Assembly: GCA_037976565.1 (NCBI GenBank)
Contig: CP137680.1
Coordinates: 29,719,694 to 29,783,693, forward strand
Source of the DNA: Mesocentrotus franciscanus
Taxonomy: Eukaryota; Echinodermata; Echinoidea; Camarodonta; Strongylocentrotidae
DNA length: 64,000 bases
Reading direction: 5' to 3'
Shown here: one piece after another, positions 23,096-34,073 of the stretch
How positions within the stretch are numbered: position 1 is the first letter of the stretch
How the letters are laid out: each line of letters starts with the position of its first letter
Notes under the pieces: model-generated
Told to the model about the DNA's origin: nothing
Seen by the model: the letters and a program-made list of their open reading frames with translations, nothing else
Databases searched by the model: none
Translations under genes and position numbers: made by a program

Positions 23096-23751
23096 ATATT
23101 ATTTATCAAAATATTACATGCAGTGCCATTGATATGGTGTGGCTAGATCATGTTGTGTTATATATATATAGACAATCCAGTACATTTGTGGCTTAATTGA
23201 TTATTGATAATTTAGATACATGTATGATATCTTCTATATGTATTGGCAATATAAGTGCACAAGTAGGAAATTTAGCAAAAATACAGGGGAGAGAAGAGAA
23301 AGAGAGATGGAGAGAGAGAGGGGGGGGGGTAGAGAATGAGAGAGAGATGACAAATCTGTACACTGTTGTACATTTATAAGGTAACTTCATGATGGTGCGG
23401 AAACTCGTCTTGCTTTGGAGTTAAATAGATGGATGAGAGTCAGGGACAAAGGATCGTCAGAAACATGCACGTTGAGTTCGTGGTGCACACAGGTGAGGTG
23501 CATTAATTCCTGATCTGTTAAAGTTAAAGTTCTCACTCAGTGGATGCGACAGGTCCTGCATTATCTGTTTCACTTTAGAAAAGACATTATTCTGGTACAG
23601 ATCATCGATTGATGGTAAATCAACGGCTATGATGTGTTTTGCTACCTATCTAGGACGTTCTAACAGATTCCTGGTAGCATTAGTAGAATTTGCATAGTAG
23701 CAGATTAGGTTGAAGGGTATAAATACACTTTGTATCAGGGACTTAAAGAAC

Positions 23752-23932
23752 TAGGCGTTGTGGCGTGCGCCTGTAATCCAGCTAACAGTGGAAGTTACAA
23801 ACTGATTCAGCCGAGGACGCAGGTTCGAAACTGAGTCACGTCTTTCGGATGGTGACGTTAAAGGTCGGTCCCCAGACGTAAATAATCATATCTGATTGAT
23901 ACACGTCTGTAAAAACCCAATCAAACACACAA
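23752..23932 (+). mobile_element. SINE with 7SL/Alu-like head, 12-bp TSD
   Basis: The head reads TAGGCGTTGTGGCGTGCGCC then TGTAATCCAGCTA, very like the 5' Alu domain of SRP (7SL) RNA including its A box. A B-box-like GCAGGTTCGAAACTG follows about 65 bases later. GACTTAAAGAAC flanks it perfectly at 23740-23751 and 23933-23944. The length (181 bp), pol III boxes and long target duplication define a LINE-mobilised SINE insertion. I do not recognise the family. Confidence 0.8.
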
Positions 23933-23944
23933 GACTTAAAGAAC

Positions 23945-25559
23945 AATGCTATCAAACTAATACACATCAATTATGAAGTATAAATATTGGTGCAGCAGTT
24001 GCTAACCCACATCTATCAAAAATAGTTACATATCATTTACATGTATCAGATTTACTATCAACCATTTTGACATTTTCATGAAATTACTTGAAGTCTTATA
24101 TAATCATCATTTTTTCTGAGAATGTAGGAAAAGATGTGCTAAAATTTATAAGAAAAAAATTAATAACAATTTATATCTAATTAAATGGCAGAGGAAATTA
24201 TCATATCATTGCATTTTCATTAAGTACGGTAATCACATTTGCATAGATTACTAATACATGTATACATATATATGTACGCATGTATGTATATGAACCGAAA
24301 AATTCAGAATTTCCAGAGTGATGTTATGTTTCACTGGGGCCATAGGGTGAAGGTGAAATATAATGGCACTAGGAGAATTCTGAATTTGGAGGTGAATACA
24401 TATTACACTGAACAATGAAATGTATGCAATATTTGTTACATAAAATTGTGGGTATTTGGCTATTTGCCAATCTTTGGAGTTGGCCGGCCCTCTCGATTAC
24501 TTTTAGGCTGTCTTTGCATCAGATGCGCGCAGAGAAGAGTCTAAATCACTTTTGCACAAGTTATATCATACAACAACTAGCACATTCTTTTGTCTCCTTT
24601 AATTGTACATCAAAGTTTTGAAATATCTAAGGCACTGCAAACTTTATTTCAGTAATTCATGATCATCCGATATACATAGAAAGACATGTTTAGTACATCA
24701 TTTGCATGACATAATTCAGAATTAACTCACAGATCTGAGAAATTCGCATTGTCTATTATGAAAATCAAAGTGGATTATAAAAATGACATCACTTAATTAG
24801 AGAATGGTGATCAAAAGGCAAGGTAACGGAGCGCTCATAAGAGTAGTATGTACGTTTGTATGTTATAAGCCAATCAGGAATGCAAACTTACTAAAATATC
24901 AAACTTATTTACAATGCAAGTATGGCAAACATATAGAAGTTCAAAATATTCATGTATCTTAACATTGCATAATCAATTTTAATGATGCGAAGAAAACCCT
25001 GGAATATGTATCATCAACATCATTGAAATCCAGTACTGAATACAATTAGAATAAACATGTATTGTACAATTATAGTAGCATATTTTCATGTACACTGGAG
25101 TGATGTAAAGAAAATCCTGGAAAATATTTCCTCAAATGGATTTAATATAGTACTGGTGAATGTAGTTAAAGTAAACATGTAAATCAATAATCCATTTCAA
25201 ATTAAATATTACACTGATAACTCAGGCATGTTACATTGACAAAAGAGAAATGTATCTTTAAATTATAGCAGCATATTTACACTACTGGAATGATGTGAAA
25301 AAATCTCGGAAATTTTTTCCGCACATGGATTTTAAAATCTAGAACCGAATGTATTTCTAAATTTACAAACAACAATCCATGTCAAACTAGAAATATCGCA
25401 ATCTGTATTGCCGCGCAATGCGAATGTATCCCCCGGCAGTGACAGCGATTTTGTGTCATCCTCATGTTCGAAGGAGGGACAAAGATCCCCTCTCCCCTCC
25501 CTGAAACAAAAGGATGATGTAGAGATCGCCACTAGTGGCTCGGACTATTGTCAAGACTA
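23945..25559. other. Non-coding; weak ~100-bp repeats near 24960-25330
   Basis: Three related segments (around 25000, 25100 and 25280) share GGAGTGATGTAAAGAAAATCC with different spacing. No gene seen. Confidence 0.45.
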
Positions 25560-26850
25560 GGATAGGAGCAGCATCACCAAACCAATATGTGTGTAGATTA
25601 GAGTATAATGCATCTCTGTAGAAAATTTAAAATAAATCCGTCGTGAAATATGACCTGCATAGCGCACAAAAGACAGCCACCAAAATACGACCTTTGACCC
25701 TATAACAGACGGAACACGGGTGGCAGAATCACCAAACACTAAAGATGTGTACATTGTACTAAGACACACCTCCATACAACATTTGAAAGAAATGTGTCAA
25801 GAAATGTGGCAGTTAGAGCGCATAAAAGACATATGACCTTTGACCATATAAAAGACGGCACAATGAGGGCAGCATCGCCCAAAAGTGTAGATGTGTAGAT
25901 TGTACCAAGATACATCTCCTTTCAAAATTTGTAAGAAATCTGTCATGAAATATGACCTGCAGAGCACACACTAGACACCCAACAAAATATGACCTTTGAC
26001 CCTATAAAACACGGGACACTCGTGGCAGCATCACCAAAAACTATAGGTGCGTAGATTTTACCAACATACACTTCCATACTCAATTTGAAAGAAATCTGTT
26101 AAGAAATGATGTAGTTAGACCACACACTAGAGTGCACACAAGATATCTATCAAAATATGACCTTTGACCCTATAAAAGACGGAACACTGGAGGCAGCATC
26201 AGCAAAATCTATAGGCTTGTAGATCGTACCAAGATACACCTTCGTTCAAAATTTGAACAAAATCCCTTGAGAAATGTGGCCTATAAAGCGCACACAAACC
26301 ATCCACAAAAATATGGGCTTTTACCCTATAGAAGACGGAACAATTGGGGCAGCATCACCAAAAGTTATAGGTGTGTAGATTATACCAAGATAAACCTCCA
26401 TACAAAATTTGAAAGAAATCCGTCAAGGAATGTGGCAGTTAGAGCGCACACTAGAGTGCACATAAGACATCTATCAAAATATGACCTTTGACCCTATAAA
26501 GACGGAACACTAGAGGCAGCATCACCAAAATCTATAGGCTTCTAGATTATACCAAGATACACCTTCGTTCAAAATTTGAACAAAATCCCTTGAGAAATGT
26601 GGCCTATAGAGCGCACACAAACCATCCACAAAAATATGGCCTTTTACCCTATAGAAGACGGAACACTGAGGGCGGCATTACCAAAAGTTATAGGTGTGTA
26701 GATTATACCAAGATACACCTCCATACAAAATTTGAAAAAAAATCCGTCAAGGAATGTGGCAGTTAAAGCGCACACAAGAATATGACGCGGCGTAACGCTG
26801 CTGAATCCAATTAAAGTACCCCACCGGCATACTGCCGGGGGATACAATTA
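25560..26850 (+). mobile_element. HINE-like tandem array, family H2
   Basis: About six monomers of 150-200 bp with ATGACCTTTGACCCTATAAAAGACGGAACAC, GGCAGCATCACCAAAA, TACCAAGATACACCTCC and GAAATCCGTCAAGAAATGTGG. The array ends in a hairpin, CCACCGGCATACTGCCGGGGG (about 26820-26843). An inverted partner CCCCCGGCAGT lies just outside the left side (25431-25441). Non-coding. Confidence 0.75.
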
Positions 26851-27224
26851 AATATCACACTGATAACTCAGGCCATGACATAAGCCCTTTCCAGACAAAG
26901 CTAGTTCTCAACTATCATATTGAGTTCTTTCAAGTTCGTTGACAAGATAAGATCGTTGCCACAATATGGCTCTAAACATCTGGGTCATTTCTGGTAACAA
27001 TTTCACAAGTCAATTTAGATTCTACTTAATCATGACATTGACATATACAGTGATATTTTGAGAAGATAATTTGAAATATTATCATAACTCACTTTGTGAA
27101 AGTTGAGTGGTATTTCATACATTGCATGCAAATCACCTAAAACAAAATGGTAAAAGTCTACAATACACATATACAACCTGTACTTGGTACATGCACTACA
27201 TAAACTGTCTAATGCACCAACATC
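26851..27224. other. No gene seen
   Basis: AT-rich; TTAAATATCACACTGATAACTCAGGC repeats a phrase from 25201-25230, the sequence left of the H2 array. Confidence 0.4.
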
Positions 27225-27395
27225 CTTGACAAGGCATTAATTCACATTTGCCACTCTCCACCCAGGTATAAATAGGCACCCGATATGCCAAAGTGCTACA
27301 TATATGGCCGCCGCCTAGAACCAGGGTCATAATGTTTGAGCGCCAGGAGTGTCGTGGCATGATGGCGTGTGCACTATATCAGAAGCCACTGTTAT
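27225..27395 (+). mobile_element. SINE body/tail (same family as 6045-6172)
   Basis: GACAAGGCATTAATTCACATTTGCCACTCTCCACCCAGGTATAAAT matches the body of the SINE at 6045 (opposite strand). It continues into a unique tail ending in TTATTATCATTAT. The tRNA-like head is not present. Confidence 0.55.
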
Positions 27396-27607
27396 TATCA
27401 TTATAACTACTAGTCCCCGGTGTTGTAACCTTCAATACACAGGCATAATGCATGATCATAGCCAAGTAAAAAAATGACCCCCTAATTAAAGTATTTTCTC
27501 AAAAACATTTTCCAGAAAAACATGACCCCTTTCTGCATAAACAGTACACAATGGGCTCTTGATACTACTCTGTGTTGGGCTTATTGAGTACACATTCACA
27601 AAGCGTA

Positions 27608-27801
27608 TACAGTCAAACCTGTCTATAGCGACCGCCCAAGGGAAACACAAAAAGTGGTCTTTGTAGACAGGTGGTCTTTGTAGACAGGTTCCTTTAGTAC
27701 ATGTTTCAATGAGAAACCGTTTTCAAGGGAAACAAAATATGTGGTCCTTGTAGACAGGTGGTCTTTGTAGACAGGTGGTCACTAAAGCAGGTTTGACTGT
27801 A
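27608..27801. mobile_element. MITE with TACAGTCAAACCTG ends
   Basis: Starts TACAGTCAAACCTGTCTATAGC and ends GCAGGTTTGACTGTA, terminal inverted repeats bounded by TA as in Tc1/mariner derivatives. The inside repeats GTGGTCTTTGTAGACAGG. A second copy lies at 11795-11968. Confidence 0.8.
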
Positions 27802-28381
27802 CAATTATTGCATCACTTTCTACATAAGCATTTTACATGTTTTTGAACATTGTGACAAAATTATGATCCCTTTCTTGAGAATTTTTTATTCTAACACCAG
27901 ATAGTGGACTAGCTGTACTCATTTAGGTGAAAGAGAAGAAAACTGCCTTTTTACAAATATTCAAACGTTTGCAAACATGGCCAAAAATTACCACTTTTTA
28001 CCCCAAATTTCTTGCTTAACAGTCCAGGACTTGAAACCAGCAGGCTAGCCAGGACACATGGACGCCCAAAATCTAGGTCCGGACCCCCCAAATTTGGAAG
28101 TTTTTACTTACTGGTAGGGCTCATGCATACAGACTGTAAAAAGTTAAATCTGGACCTCTTTTCCCCACAAAATAGTTAGTGTGAAGCCCTGTATCATGCA
28201 TACAAAAGTCAAGATGAAGTTTTAGTGGGACACTGTCTTACTCTACTGATACCATAGCAACTAGACTTCATACTTTGATGGCTTCTCTGGAATTTCAGGA
28301 CCTTCCTGTGGAACTCTTGACTGAGTACAAGTAGCTTGCCTCTTGTAAGGCCTGCTCCGACTGCTCCTACCTTCTCTGTAT
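27802..28381. other. No supported gene
   Basis: A - strand frame at 28255-28385 could be read as a short C-terminal exon (VPQEGPEIPEKPSKYEV then stop), but its splice acceptor is poor and other frames are also open. Confidence 0.3.
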
Positions 28382-28388
28382 GTCTAAC

Positions 28389-28632
28389 CCCCTGTCCACA
28401 CACAACATTTTCCGTGATTAGGCGTGATTAGTTACACCGTTTCGCGATAGTTATACCGTTTCGCGATAGTGATATGATGAAATTGTGTGTGTGGACGCTT
28501 ACTAACGATACGTCGTATAACGCAACGTCGTATAACGAAACGCAGGTTTGGGCATCGTTTCGAACTAGAACTCAATAACTAATCACGCCTAATCACGCTT
28601 AATCACGGAAATTTTGTGTGTGGACGGAACTA
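28389..28632. mobile_element. MITE with TGTCCACACACAA ends
   Basis: Left CCCCTGTCCACACACAACA and right TTTTGTGTGTGGACGG are inverted, with CGTGATTAGGCGTGATTAG inside both arms. GTCTAAC at 28382-28388 and 28633-28639 is a probable 7-bp target duplication. A related piece with three more TTGTGTGTGGACAC motifs follows to about 28915. Confidence 0.65.
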
Positions 28633-28915
28633 GTCTAACTGGGCGGGCTTAACGTCGGATCGCGAAAGGAGACCTGACCTCTCATTTCCGCTTCCATTTC
28701 ATGACCGCAGTAGCAAACTGCGCACCTATACAACATTTCGCTGTAGAGTTTTGGGATTACTTTCTTGTGTGTGTGGACACCCTGGAATTTATACGATGAT
28801 TCTTTATACGACGTTTCTTGTGTGTGGACACCCTGGAATTTATACGATGATTCTTTATACGACGTATCGTTATAGAGTTTTGGGATAAATTGTTTTGTGT
28901 GTGGACACGATATAA

Positions 28916-29367
28916 GAGAATTGATATACAGCAGGGCTTAAATTAATCCAAGGCCACCAAGGCCATGGCCTTGGATGCCCTTTTGATTGGCCTCAATGCC
29001 CCTCTCATTGGCCTTGGAGATTTTTTGTGCCCTTTCAAATTCTTCCTATTTGTGCTGTAATATAGGAATGTGCCCTACAGAAAAGTGGCCTTGCCCTAAA
29101 AATATTGAAATTTAAGGCCTGATACAGTATCTATAATCTGATGTATTGCCAACATGAAAGTCTTTATATCTACCGGTACTGCTTGTACTTTGGATTGGAG
29201 ATGAAAAACTGGCTGAATGCGATACCCAACTGGAAGAACCTGGCCTACATGAAGAATTTGTTCTGTTCCATAGAATTGGTCGATAAGTGTAAGCTAAATG
29301 GAATCCTATAGTGGAATGATCCTGACTATAGGCTGAGGTCTGCTAGATCTTGCCAGCTCTAGAATCA
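28916..29367. other. No gene seen
   Basis: Contains a GGCCTTGG-rich palindromic patch at 28945-29010. Otherwise unremarkable. Confidence 0.4.
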
Positions 29368-29553
29368 TTAGTTGTATGGTGCATCTGAAAGTGCCATCTC
29401 GACATGCATGGCAGGTTGATGATATCCAGAGACTGGAGGGTTACGGTACATAACGGAGCACTTGCCCAAGTTGGCCCAGTTGTCCAAGTCATTTGAGTTG
29501 CCTCGGTTGGCCGAGCCATCCGAGTCACTTGGGCCATACGAGTTACAGCTGTC
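29368..29553 (-). CDS. Candidate 3' terminal exon of the NLR gene (weak)
   Basis: On the - strand, TTTCCTTTACAGCTTGCATAACTAG precedes an open 61-codon frame starting DSCNSYGPSDSDG and ending MHVEMALSDAPYN then stop. Its phase 0 start fits the phase 0 end of the NACHT exon (32398). Part of it is low in complexity (ACTTGG/ACTCGG repeats), which keeps other frames open too. No domain is recognised. It could be chance. Confidence 0.25.
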   Translation of the reverse strand, partial: DSCNSYGPSDSDGSANRGNSNDLDNWANLGKCSVMYRNPPVSGYHQPAMHVEMALSDAPYN

Positions 29554-29819
29554 CTAGTTATGCAAGCTGTAAAGGAAACAGATTTTTCTTATTATTTGTT
29601 TGAAAGATGAGAAATAAAATATCAACTACTATTGGTATTACTAAAAGTACCGGTCTCAGGAAACATTTTGATCAGTGAATGAAGAAGAAGAAAAAACGAC
29701 TACAAGCAGTAAAAAATGATGCCTCCCCCATAGAGCGATTTTACAAACCAAAACAGAAGCAATTTTAAAAATTGCAAGTTTGGTTGTAATCCATTAACAG
29801 GTTCTCAGAATATTGAGAT
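29554..29819. other. No gene seen
   Basis: Short AT-rich spacer between the candidate exon and the H3 array. Confidence 0.4.
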
Positions 29820-30590
29820 AAAAAGCTATTTTTCATATACATGTATGACCCTTTGATCTTTGACCTCATGACCCTAAAATCTATTCAGTTCATTGGCTCT
29901 GCAAGATACATACGTGTCCGAAGTTTGATAGTAATCCATCCATCGGTTCTATTGACAATGAGTTCACAAGTTATTTTTGCATACATAATGAGCCCCATAA
30001 CCTTTTACCTTTGACCTCATAACTACAAAATCTAATCAGTTAATTGGCTCTGCAAGATACATACATGACCCAAGTTTGCTGGTAATCCATCAATCGGTTC
30101 TTGAGATAACGTGATCACGAGTTATATTTGCATACATAATGAGCCCTGTGACCTTTGACCTCGTGACCCCAAAATCTAATCAGATCATTGGCTTTGCAAG
30201 ATACATACATGACCTGAGTTGGATAGTAATCCATCCATCGGTTCCAATGATAATGCGATCACAAGCTATTTTTGCATACATAATGAGTCCCATGACCTTT
30301 GACCTCATGGCCCAAAATTCTAATCAGATCATTGGCTTTGCAAGATACATACATGTCCTGAGTTGGATAGTAATCCATCCGATCACAAGCTATTTTTGCA
30401 TACATAATGAGCCCCAGGACCTTTGACCTCATGACCCCAAAATATAATCAGTACATTGGCTCTGCAAAATACAAGTTTAGCGGGAATCTATCAATCGGTT
30501 CTTAAGATAATGCGATCAGGAGACCGGGACGTACGGACAACACGAAAACGTAATGCCTCCGGCTACTTCGTTGCGGAGGCATATTATAAC
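29820..30590 (+). mobile_element. HINE-like tandem array, family H3
   Basis: About five monomers of 130-150 bp: TTTGCATACATAATGAGCCCC, ATGACCTTTGACCTCATGACC, CCAAAATCTAATCAG, GGCTCTGCAAGATACATACATG, GGTAATCCATCAATCGGTTC. It ends in GACCGGGACGTACGGACAAC then the hairpin GCCTCCGGCTACTTCGTTGCGGAGGC (about 30556-30581). A frame running through the monomers is not a gene. Confidence 0.78.
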
Positions 30591-32397
30591 AATAGAGTGT
30601 TACACTTACATGTAGGGAAAATATTTTATTCTATTTACATGGATTAATAATAATAATGATAATAATAACAATAATAAGAAACACCTAACTTTCACCTACA
30701 TAATATTTTTAGGATTAAGATATACATGTACACATGTATCTGACTTTTAGTTAATGCCAAAACATGTTATATATACAATCCTTAATCCCAAGTCGTATGG
30801 ATTATGCAAATTCGAATGTGGCAGACACAAAAAGGCACCAGAGAGTCCAAAATCAGGGCATGAATCATCTCTCCTTATTCTTTGGATGAAGCCTAAATTG
30901 AGATTTTGTATTAATCCAAAGTATGAGAACAATATTGCTATTTACCCAATGTTTCACTACATGTGCTTTCTATTTTTTTCCATTCATGTTGTTGATCATA
31001 AGATAAATAATTTCCTTACCCCGTTAATTACAAAAAAAACTTCCTTGAATAAATTAACTCTAACCAATATCTCTAATATTAATGTTATAAATTGGAATTG
31101 ATGTAGTAACTTAGATAGGAATTATGTGGTGCAAAGGTGCCCCCCTGGCTTCTCCAGTCAATGACAAATTGTTTCCCTCCTTTTGGGGGGTATCTCCATT
31201 ACTCATTTGGAGTACCCTCTATATAGGGATTCCCATTGAACTCTTTTCATGAGTGCATTTCTTATGTGTTAGTGCTGGCATTGGTAAATGCTATAGCTAG
31301 CTGGCAGGCAAGTCATTCTGAGCTGTGTAAAGACTGCAAGTACATGTACATGTACATTTGTGTACTGGTGGATGAAACTTGACGAGACTAGCATATATCG
31401 TTTATCTTTATTGAATTTCTCCCAAATTTGTATATGTTGTAGCGGAGGTTTTGCTCTAAATTAAAATTAGTACAATTCATTTTTAATTTTGATAACGGGA
31501 TCATGACGAAATTTGTGGTCAAAGACGACGAGTCCAAATCAATCTTCAGTTTTTACATGCACTTGTGATGACGAGCTAAAATGATCGCGGTAGAATTTTA
31601 AATTTTCTGCGAAATTAAGCCCTCTCATGTTTTACTGGGTGTCATGGCGAATACCACCAAGTGCACAAGCGCCCATTGAAGTGTACACAAATTTGATCAA
31701 AACTTTTGTTTAGTTCCAAAGGGCGCTAAATTCATCATCTGTTTACGGTGGGTGTAATTTTGTTTAAGGGTAAATCCATTTTATTAATTTACCTTGAATG
31801 GCCGGGTACCCTCCCTTGTTGACTATCCGACAACGAGACCGTTGATAGTAAACTCAAACTAGACAGATAGGTAGAACATGACAGGTGGAGCATTTCATGA
31901 AATAAGATGAAATTGTGAAAATGCATTCTTCCTTTTTAATATGTCAATTAGGGTCAATGGTGTAACTGCTTATTGTACAGGGTCAATGGTCACAGCATTG
32001 TCTCAATCTATCATCCATAGATCCATATGACCAATGCTACACAGTTGAAACATGACATATGGATAGACCATAATTTTATAAGATGATATGAAATTGTGAA
32101 AATGCGTTCATTATGTATTAGAATACGTATCACCTAATTTGTCAGGTGACAAATTCAAGTCTAGTTGCTTTTATCTGCTCAAAGAAATAGAAATATGGGC
32201 ATCAATGCATGCATGCTTATCGTTCTACGATTGCAGTTCTAGTTTCCAAATTATTACTCTTCAAAATTAACCTCTTTGAAGCACCTTTCCGTAATTATAC
32301 TGTTGTACTGTAAGAAAATTGCAAACAACGTAAAAGTAAGAACTTGTTAAAAAAATGGATGAACTAATTTTGTTTATCGAACTATGATCAAACTTAC
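30591..32397. other. Non-coding stretch downstream of the NACHT exon
   Basis: No LRR-like or other conserved exon found on either strand. One 115-codon + frame (30754-31101) has no recognisable features. A CATGTACATGTACATG cluster lies near 31340. Confidence 0.45.
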
Positions 32398-34073
32398 CAC
32401 ATGTGGTCTAATAAATGCATAACCAGCTTGAGTGTGTGCTGACGTGGTCCAGGATGCGGTCGGCTCCTTTGATGAAACCCAGTCCTTCACCAAGGCTGCT
32501 ACATCTGGGTCCTGACTCTCAAAGGCTACATCAACAATAAAATCTATCTGTTTCCGTGAAGCCCCTCTGTTCATGTGTAGTGCCTGAAGCATCGAGTTCA
32601 TTACATGGGTTGCAATACTTTTGTTTTGTGACACAGTGAAGTACAGGAGCTCCCTAAATTTCTCCTTCCTTGGCAGCACTACTTGCTCAATCAGCCTGTT
32701 GCATTCATTACGATCTGATTCATACAGGGAAGCAAGGTAGACTCCAGCCATGTACTCCTGAAACAGTGTGTGAGGGAAGACGACTGGCAATTGCACATGA
32801 GGATTCCTCTTATACATGTCCGTGTCAGTGGTAATTCTCTCCTCCTGAGACAAAATCCCGACCCGACAGGCAGCATCCATGGATTCTGGGCATATTTGAA
32901 AATCATCTTCACTGAAAATCAAGGTATTTTCTAGCAGACCAGTGAGGGCCTGTTTGGCAATCGGTCCAAGGAGATCATCAATGTGTTTCAAATAGGCAAG
33001 AAGTGAGGGGCTGCCTATTTTCTTCACCTCTTTCTGAGCATAATGTTCTTTTAGAAAGGCAATCATTTCTTTGAATATATGAGAAAAGGTTTTCAGTGAT
33101 TTCATTTCCTTTAGTTTTGACTCGTCAAGTTCTTTCCACATAAGACACAACATGGCTACATATATAGGATAGTGGGCCATGTTTTCAGATATGACACCAT
33201 TATCAGTGGTGAACTGGATAAGCTGATTTGCTTTATCATCATTCTTTGGAAAGTATTTGTGAATGTATACTGACAAATTCTCTCTGCTGAAACCATTAAC
33301 ATGAATGAATGTGTAGGGCTTAATTAGATCACCATCTGATCTAAACTCTACTGCTCTCCATGGGCGAGTGGTCACCAAGACTGGGCAAGAGGCAAGTTGA
33401 TCTGAACAAAGAATATCTACAAGTCCAATATCACCAGTCTCAGATGAGCTTCCACATGCCCCTGAGGAGGCGACACTTGGCTGTGATGGCTGAAGTTGCA
33501 TTTGATCAGTAGGCTGTGATTGGTGTAATTCTGTCTTCATGATTTTGCCACGGACTTCGTCTAGCCCATCGAATGCGATGAATACCTTGTCAGGATTTGA
33601 CCGGATATACTCAGTAATCTGAGAAACTGTTGCACGATTGTTTTTGGCCAGATAAGACTTTGCAATCTCGCCAATAGTGTGTTGCTTATGATCACGTAGA
33701 GGAACAATCAAGACCCACACAAAGTGACTGAAATGCCTCCCTTCAATCCAATCCCAGGCAATCTTGGCACAGAATGTAGTTTTTCCAGCCCCTGCCTCTC
33801 CCTGAACCATGATCCGCTTGGGGAACTCTCCATTGACATTGAGATCAATAAATTTTTCATAATCTATTGATTGCTTGCCAGTTCCATCCTCTTCTTCCAA
33901 TACAAGATTTGTGTGTAGTTTTTCAAAACCCACAAGAGAAGAAGGCTTGAGAGGATCAGCTCTGATCTTACAGAGAGTTGACCTGTACTTGAACTTGAAA
34001 TCTTTTGCACACTGCTCAACCAGTTCAGGAGAAAGTTGTTTGGTCTGTGATTCTGACAGTTTTGATGGCCCTC
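32398..34073 (-). CDS. NLR exon 3: NACHT domain
   Basis: One 1676-bp exon, acceptor TTTTTAG and donor GTAAGT. In the open frame from 34095, Walker A (GEAGAGKTTF) sits at residues 99-108 and Walker B (VFIAFDGLDEV) at 171-181. VLVTTRPWRA is the sensor-1 motif and FPHTLFQEYMAGVYLASL is the end of the winged-helix/HD2 part. This order is standard for NACHT STAND ATPases. A Gln/Ser-rich insert (about residues 186-222) sits between Walker B and sensor 1. The exon is fully open and looks functional. The frame's first methionine lies in the intron, so it is not the real start. Confidence 0.95.

Noticed and set aside
28209..28403. - strand 64-codon ORF and an overlapping frame ending KPSKYEV
   Set aside because: Two frames are open, the acceptor lacks a pyrimidine tract and abuts a MITE end; not enough for a gene call.
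30139..30426. 95-codon ORF with repeated peptide MSPxTFDL
   Set aside because: The peptide repeat is the translation of the H3 tandem monomer.
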